From JAAAPF01 sp964481035 (GTDB lineage: Bacteria > Pseudomonadota > Alphaproteobacteria > Geminicoccales > Geminicoccaceae), in assembly GCA_964481035.1 (NCBI GenBank), contig CAYZSE010000137.1, positions 1 through 7,756 of the forward strand: a stretch of 7,756 nucleotides of DNA. The letters run 5' to 3'. Below, in pieces: positions 4,915 through 7,756 of the stretch. The notes under the pieces are model-generated. The model was not told the DNA's origin. It was given only the letters and a program-made list of their open reading frames with translations, and ran no database searches. Position numbers and translations under genes: made by a program. How positions within the stretch are numbered: position 1 is the stretch's first letter; every line of letters begins with the position of its first letter.

Positions 4915-6314
4915 CCCGGCCCCGAAGCCTGGAGGCCCGGCTCGCCCTGGGCCTGGGGCTGGCGCTCTCCGTGCTGTGGCTCGCCGCCACCGCCTGGACG
5001 GTCGTCTATCTGCGCCACGAGTTGCAGCGGGTCTTCGATTCCGCCCTGCAGGAGACGGCGCAACGCCTCTTGCCGCTCGCCGTGACCGAGATCGTCAATC
5101 GCGATCCCGAGGCCGGCACGCAGCGCCTCGCCCCGATCAGCGAGCACGACGAATTCTTCACCTACCTGGTGCGCGATGCCGAGGGTGCGGTCTTGATGCG
5201 GTCGCACACCGCCGACCCGGCCCTCTTCCCCCCATGGGACGGCCCCGGCTTCGCGACCGGCGAGACGCACCGCTTCTACGGCGAGGCGACGCTGCAGGGC
5301 GCCATCCGCCTGACCGTGGCCGAGCCGCTGGCCGAGCGCCGGGCCGTGACGCGCGAGCTCGCCCTGCGCCTCGGCTTGCCCCTTTTGGCCGTGCTGCCGC
5401 TGACGCTGATGATCGTCGCGGCGGTGGTCCGCGTGGGCCTCGGCGGGCTGCGCCGCCTCGGGGCCGATCTCGGCGGGCGCGGCGTGCGCGACCTCTCGCC
5501 GGTGCCGACCGCGGGCCTGGCCGACGAGCTGCGTCCCCTCGCCGACACGATGAACGAGTTGCTGCGGCACCTCGCCGAGGCCTTCGAGGCCGAGCGCGGG
5601 TTTGCCGCCCATGCCGCGCACGAATTGCGCACGCCGCTCGCCGGGGCGATCGCCCAGGCGCAGCGGCTGCGCCGGGAGACCGCCGACCCCGCCGCCGCCG
5701 CGCGGGCCGAGACGATCGAGGCGACGCTGGAGCGCCTGACCCGCACCTCCGAACGCCTGATGCAGCTGGCCCGCGCCGAAGGCGGGCGGTTGCGGGTCGA
5801 AGCGCCGGCCGACCTGCGCCCGGTCCTGCGCGTCGTCACCGACGAGATCGCGCACCGGGTCGCCCCCGGCCGGCTGGCGCTCGACCTGCCCGATGCGCCG
5901 GTGCTCTCCGACCTCGACGCCGACGCGTTGGCCATGGTCGCGCGCAACCTGATCGACAACGCGCTGCGCCACGGGGCGGCCGAGGGGCGGGTCCGCATCT
6001 CTCTCGACGCCGGGGGTCGATTGACGGTCGCCAACGACGGCCCGCCGGTGGCGCCGGACGAGCTGGCGCGGTTGACCGACCGGTTCGTCCGCGCCGGTCC
6101 GGGCGCCGGCAGCGGGCTGGGCCTCGCGATCGTCGCCGCCATCGCCCGGCGCGCGGGCGGCTCGCTCCAGATCCACTCGCCCCGCCACGGCTCCGCTGGA
6201 GGGTTCGCCGCCGTCGTCCAGCTGCCTTGCGCCACCGGCGATGGCGCCCGCACCTTGGAGCGACCCTCTCGACCCGATGCGATGCGCCCGCGTGCTCAGC
6301 CAGCCGAGGTTTGA
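4911..6314 (+). CDS. Sensor histidine kinase (QseC/PmrB/TctE-like)
   Basis: A 467-residue membrane kinase whose ATG overlaps the regulator's TGA; an in-frame start at 4716 would lie inside the regulator and is rejected. TM1 spans about 11-35 and TM2 about 153-175, enclosing a periplasmic sensor domain of roughly 115 residues. EFFTYLVRDAEGAVLMRSHT (81-100) in it resembles the 2CSK_N domain of TctE/QseC kinases. A HAMP-like linker follows (about 172-227). The HisKA motif FAAHAAHELRTPLAG places the phospho-acceptor at His237. The ATPase domain has the N-box NLIDNALRHG (346-355), G1 NDGPP (375-379) and G2 GSGLGLAIV (400-408). All catalytic motifs are intact. The catalytic domain ends near residue 440; the last 27 residues are Arg/Pro-rich and probably unstructured. 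It should phosphorylate the adjacent regulator. The signal is unknown, but the divergent PepSY and cytochrome b genes suggest a periplasmic redox, metal or envelope cue. Confidence 0.95.
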   Translation: MTRPRSLEARLALGLGLALSVLWLAATAWTVVYLRHELQRVFDSALQETAQRLLPLAVTEIVNRDPEAGTQRLAPISEHDEFFTYLVRDAEGAVLMRSHTADPALFPPWDGPGFATGETHRFYGEATLQGAIRLTVAEPLAERRAVTRELALRLGLPLLAVLPLTLMIVAAVVRVGLGGLRRLGADLGGRGVRDLSPVPTAGLADELRPLADTMNELLRHLAEAFEAERGFAAHAAHELRTPLAGAIAQAQRLRRETADPAAAARAETIEATLERLTRTSERLMQLARAEGGRLRVEAPADLRPVLRVVTDEIAHRVAPGRLALDLPDAPVLSDLDADALAMVARNLIDNALRHGAAEGRVRISLDAGGRLTVANDGPPVAPDELARLTDRFVRAGPGAGSGLGLAIVAAIARRAGGSLQIHSPRHGSAGGFAAVVQLPCATGDGARTLERPSRPDAMRPRAQPAEV

Positions 6315-6327
6315 CATCCAGGAATCA

Positions 6328-6415
6328 CGCCGGCGGGCCCCGCAGCGCGCTGCGGTGGGTTCGCCGGCGCGAAGCTCCGCGCCGGACAACGGGATGGGCC
6401 CGCAACGCGCGCTGC
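6328..6415. repeat. Nested GC-rich palindromes in the kinase-transporter gap (REP-like)
   Basis: The 141-base gap holds several symmetric elements. CGCCGGCG occurs at 6328-6335 and 6362-6369 (self-complementary, so each copy can pair with the other). Between them CCGCAGCGCGCTGCGG (6340-6355) is a perfect 16-nt palindrome. CCGGCGCG (6364-6371) and CGCGCCGG (6378-6385) form a perfect 8-bp stem with a 6-base loop. The start of the first palindrome block, GGGCCCCGCAGCGCGCTGC (6335-6353), recurs in degraded form as GGGCCCGCAACGCGCGCTGC (6396-6415). Such hairpin clusters fit a REP-like interspersed repeat or a transcript-end/attenuation structure. No T-run follows any stem. Confidence 0.4.
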
Positions 6416-6455
6416 TCACCGCGGCCCGACGCGCCCGGACCGGCGAGACGGTCGG

Positions 6456-7756
6456 ATGGCCGAGGCGCGGTCTCGCCGCCGCGCCCGGCCGCGCGGCGGT
6501 CCGGCCGTGAAGGCGACGCGGCGCGGCATCGCCGCCTGGTGCCTCTACGACTGGGCGGACAGCTCCTTCAACACCGTCATCGGCACCTTCGTCTTCAGCG
6601 TCTACTTCGCCCGCGGCATCTTCGGCGACGAGACCCAGGGGGCGGCGCTCTGGGGCTACGCGATGGCCGCGGCGGGCCTCGCCATCGCCGTGGCGAGCCC
6701 CGTGCTCGGCGCCATCGCCGACCGGGCGGGACCGCGCAAGCCTTGGATCGCGGCCTTCATGGCGGTCACCACCGGGGCCACGGCGCTGTTGTGGTTCGCC
6801 GAGCCCGAGCCGAGCTTCACGGCGTACGCACTGGTCCTCGCCGGGATCGCGACGGTCGCCCATGCGCTCGGCGGCGTCTTCTACAACGCCATGCTCCCCG
6901 ACGTGGCGCCCCCCGACATGGCGGGCCGGGTCAGCGGCTGGGGCTGGGGGCTCGGCTATGTCGGCGGGCTCGGCGCGCTCGCCGTGTGCCTCGTCCTGCT
7001 CGTCATGCCCGAGCCGCCGCTCTTCGGCCTCGACGCCGAGAGGGCCGAGCCCGTCCGCGCGACAACGCTGGTCGTCGCGGCGTGGTTTCTCGTCTTCGCG
7101 CTGCCGATGCTGATCTGGACGCCGGATCGGCCGAGCGCCGCCCTGGGCTTCCGGGGCGCCGTTCGGGCCGGCCTGCAGCAGTTGGTCCAGAGCCTGCGGG
7201 CGCTGCCGGGCCGGCCCCAGCTGCTCGTCTTCCTCATCGCCAGCGCCCTCTACCGCGACGGCCTCGCCACGCTGTTTACCGTTGGTGGCCTCTACGCCGC
7301 CGGCACCTTCAACATGGACTTTCAGCAGATCCTGATCTTCGCGATCGGGCTCAACGTGACGGCCGCTGCCGGGGCTGCCGGCTTCGCCGCCGTCAACGAC
7401 CGCATCGGCTCCAGGCCCACGGTGCTGGCCGGCCTCGCCGGCCTGATCGCCACCGGCCTGCCGCTCCTCTTGGTCACCGAATGGACGACCTTCGTGGCGC
7501 TCGCCCTGGTCCTCGGCCTGTTCGTCGGGCCGACCCAGTCGGCGAGCCGCGTCCTCATGGCGAAGCTGGCGCCACCCGCGATGATGACCGAGATGTTCGG
7601 GCTCTACGCGATGACCGGCAAGGCCATCGCCTTCTTAGGCCCGCTCGGCTTCGCGCTCCTCACCGACCTCTTCGCCAGCCAGCGGGCCGGGCTCTCGGTG
7701 ATCCTCGCGATGTGGCTCGCGGGCGCGCTGCTCCTGCTCGCCGTCCGCGAGCCCGA
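6456..7756 (+). CDS. UMF1-family MFS transporter, 3' end cut by window edge
   Basis: The frame is open to the last base and the protein is still running at LLLLAVREP, close to where the family usually ends. About 433 residues are visible from ATG 6456; an alternative GTG at 6507 would remove an Arg-rich 17-residue lead, and neither start has a good ribosome-binding site. The signature IAAWCLYDWADSSFNTVIGT opens TM1. ASPVLGAIADRAGPRKPW is the MFS loop 2-3 motif, and GGVFYNAMLPDVAPPDMAGR and GPTQSASRVLMAKLAPPAMM are the conserved blocks of the UMF1 (Atg22-like) group. KAIAFLGPLGF lies near the C terminus. About 11-12 hydrophobic helices can be traced. This places it in the inner membrane as a secondary transporter. 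Yeast Atg22 exports amino acids from the vacuole, but bacterial substrates are largely unknown. The usual DWANS motif reads DWADS here. Confidence 0.88.
   Translation, partial: MAEARSRRRARPRGGPAVKATRRGIAAWCLYDWADSSFNTVIGTFVFSVYFARGIFGDETQGAALWGYAMAAAGLAIAVASPVLGAIADRAGPRKPWIAAFMAVTTGATALLWFAEPEPSFTAYALVLAGIATVAHALGGVFYNAMLPDVAPPDMAGRVSGWGWGLGYVGGLGALAVCLVLLVMPEPPLFGLDAERAEPVRATTLVVAAWFLVFALPMLIWTPDRPSAALGFRGAVRAGLQQLVQSLRALPGRPQLLVFLIASALYRDGLATLFTVGGLYAAGTFNMDFQQILIFAIGLNVTAAAGAAGFAAVNDRIGSRPTVLAGLAGLIATGLPLLLVTEWTTFVALALVLGLFVGPTQSASRVLMAKLAPPAMMTEMFGLYAMTGKAIAFLGPLGFALLTDLFASQRAGLSVILAMWLAGALLLLAVREP

Noticed and set aside
6241..6510. 89-codon + strand open frame spanning the kinase-transporter gap
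   Set aside because: It starts inside the kinase gene, and its product is an Arg/Ala/Pro-rich translation of the palindromic repeats. No domain or ribosome-binding site supports it.
4893..6863. 656-codon - strand open frame
   Set aside because: It is antisense to the sensor kinase and the start of the transporter. The product is His/Arg/Gly/Ala-rich without recognisable domains, and it has no ribosome-binding site tied to a sensible start.
1..7756. CRISPR array, tRNA, insertion sequence or prophage
   Set aside because: I saw no regularly spaced repeats, tRNA-like cloverleaf, transposase or integrase motif, or abrupt change of base composition anywhere in the window.

Overview
The window is very GC-rich DNA, densely coding, with almost every codon ending in G or C. 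The gene content fits a high-GC alphaproteobacterium (Rhodospirillales-like), but that placement rests on composition and protein style only. I see no rRNA, tRNA, CRISPR array, insertion sequence or phage gene. This looks like chromosomal core/accessory DNA rather than a mobile island.

Layout. (1) 1-201, + strand: the C-terminal tail of a general stress protein 26-type flavin-binding protein, cut by the window edge. (2) 212-928, - strand: a DUF533/TerB-like protein, convergent with the first gene and only 10 bases from it. (3) 1018-2382 and 2464-3030, - strand: a secreted 'phytase-like esterase' beta-propeller protein, preceded by a small soluble protein that resembles a diverged CYTH/triphosphate-tunnel fold. 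(4) 3128-3739 and 3752-4114, - strand: a four-helix cytochrome b561-type membrane protein and, 12 bases upstream of it, a secreted PepSY-family protein. (5) 4255-4914 and 4911-6314, + strand: an OmpR-family response regulator and its sensor kinase of the QseBC/PmrAB/TctDE type, with an ATGA overlap. (6) 6456 to the window end, + strand: a UMF1-family MFS transporter that runs off the edge.

The best-supported system is region 4-5. The PepSY-cytochrome b operon and the two-component operon are divergent, and their 140-base intergenic region is built as a mirror image. Arms of about 32 bases (4145-4176 and 4192-4223) form an imperfect inverted repeat centred at 4184, almost exactly midway between the two start codons. 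Each arm carries, facing outward, a tandem half-site pair with 11-bp period: CTTCAG-N5-CATCAG toward the regulator and CTTCAG-N5-CGTCAG toward pepSY. This is the same architecture as the PmrA box (CTTAAG-N5-CTTAAG) with a different core. I infer that the regulator controls both its own operon and the PepSY-cytochrome b pair. The signal may be redox- or metal-related, sensed in the periplasm.

The gap between the sensor kinase and the transporter holds GC-rich nested palindromes that could form mutually exclusive hairpins or represent an interspersed REP-like repeat. Most remaining long open frames are antisense shadows created by the high GC content.
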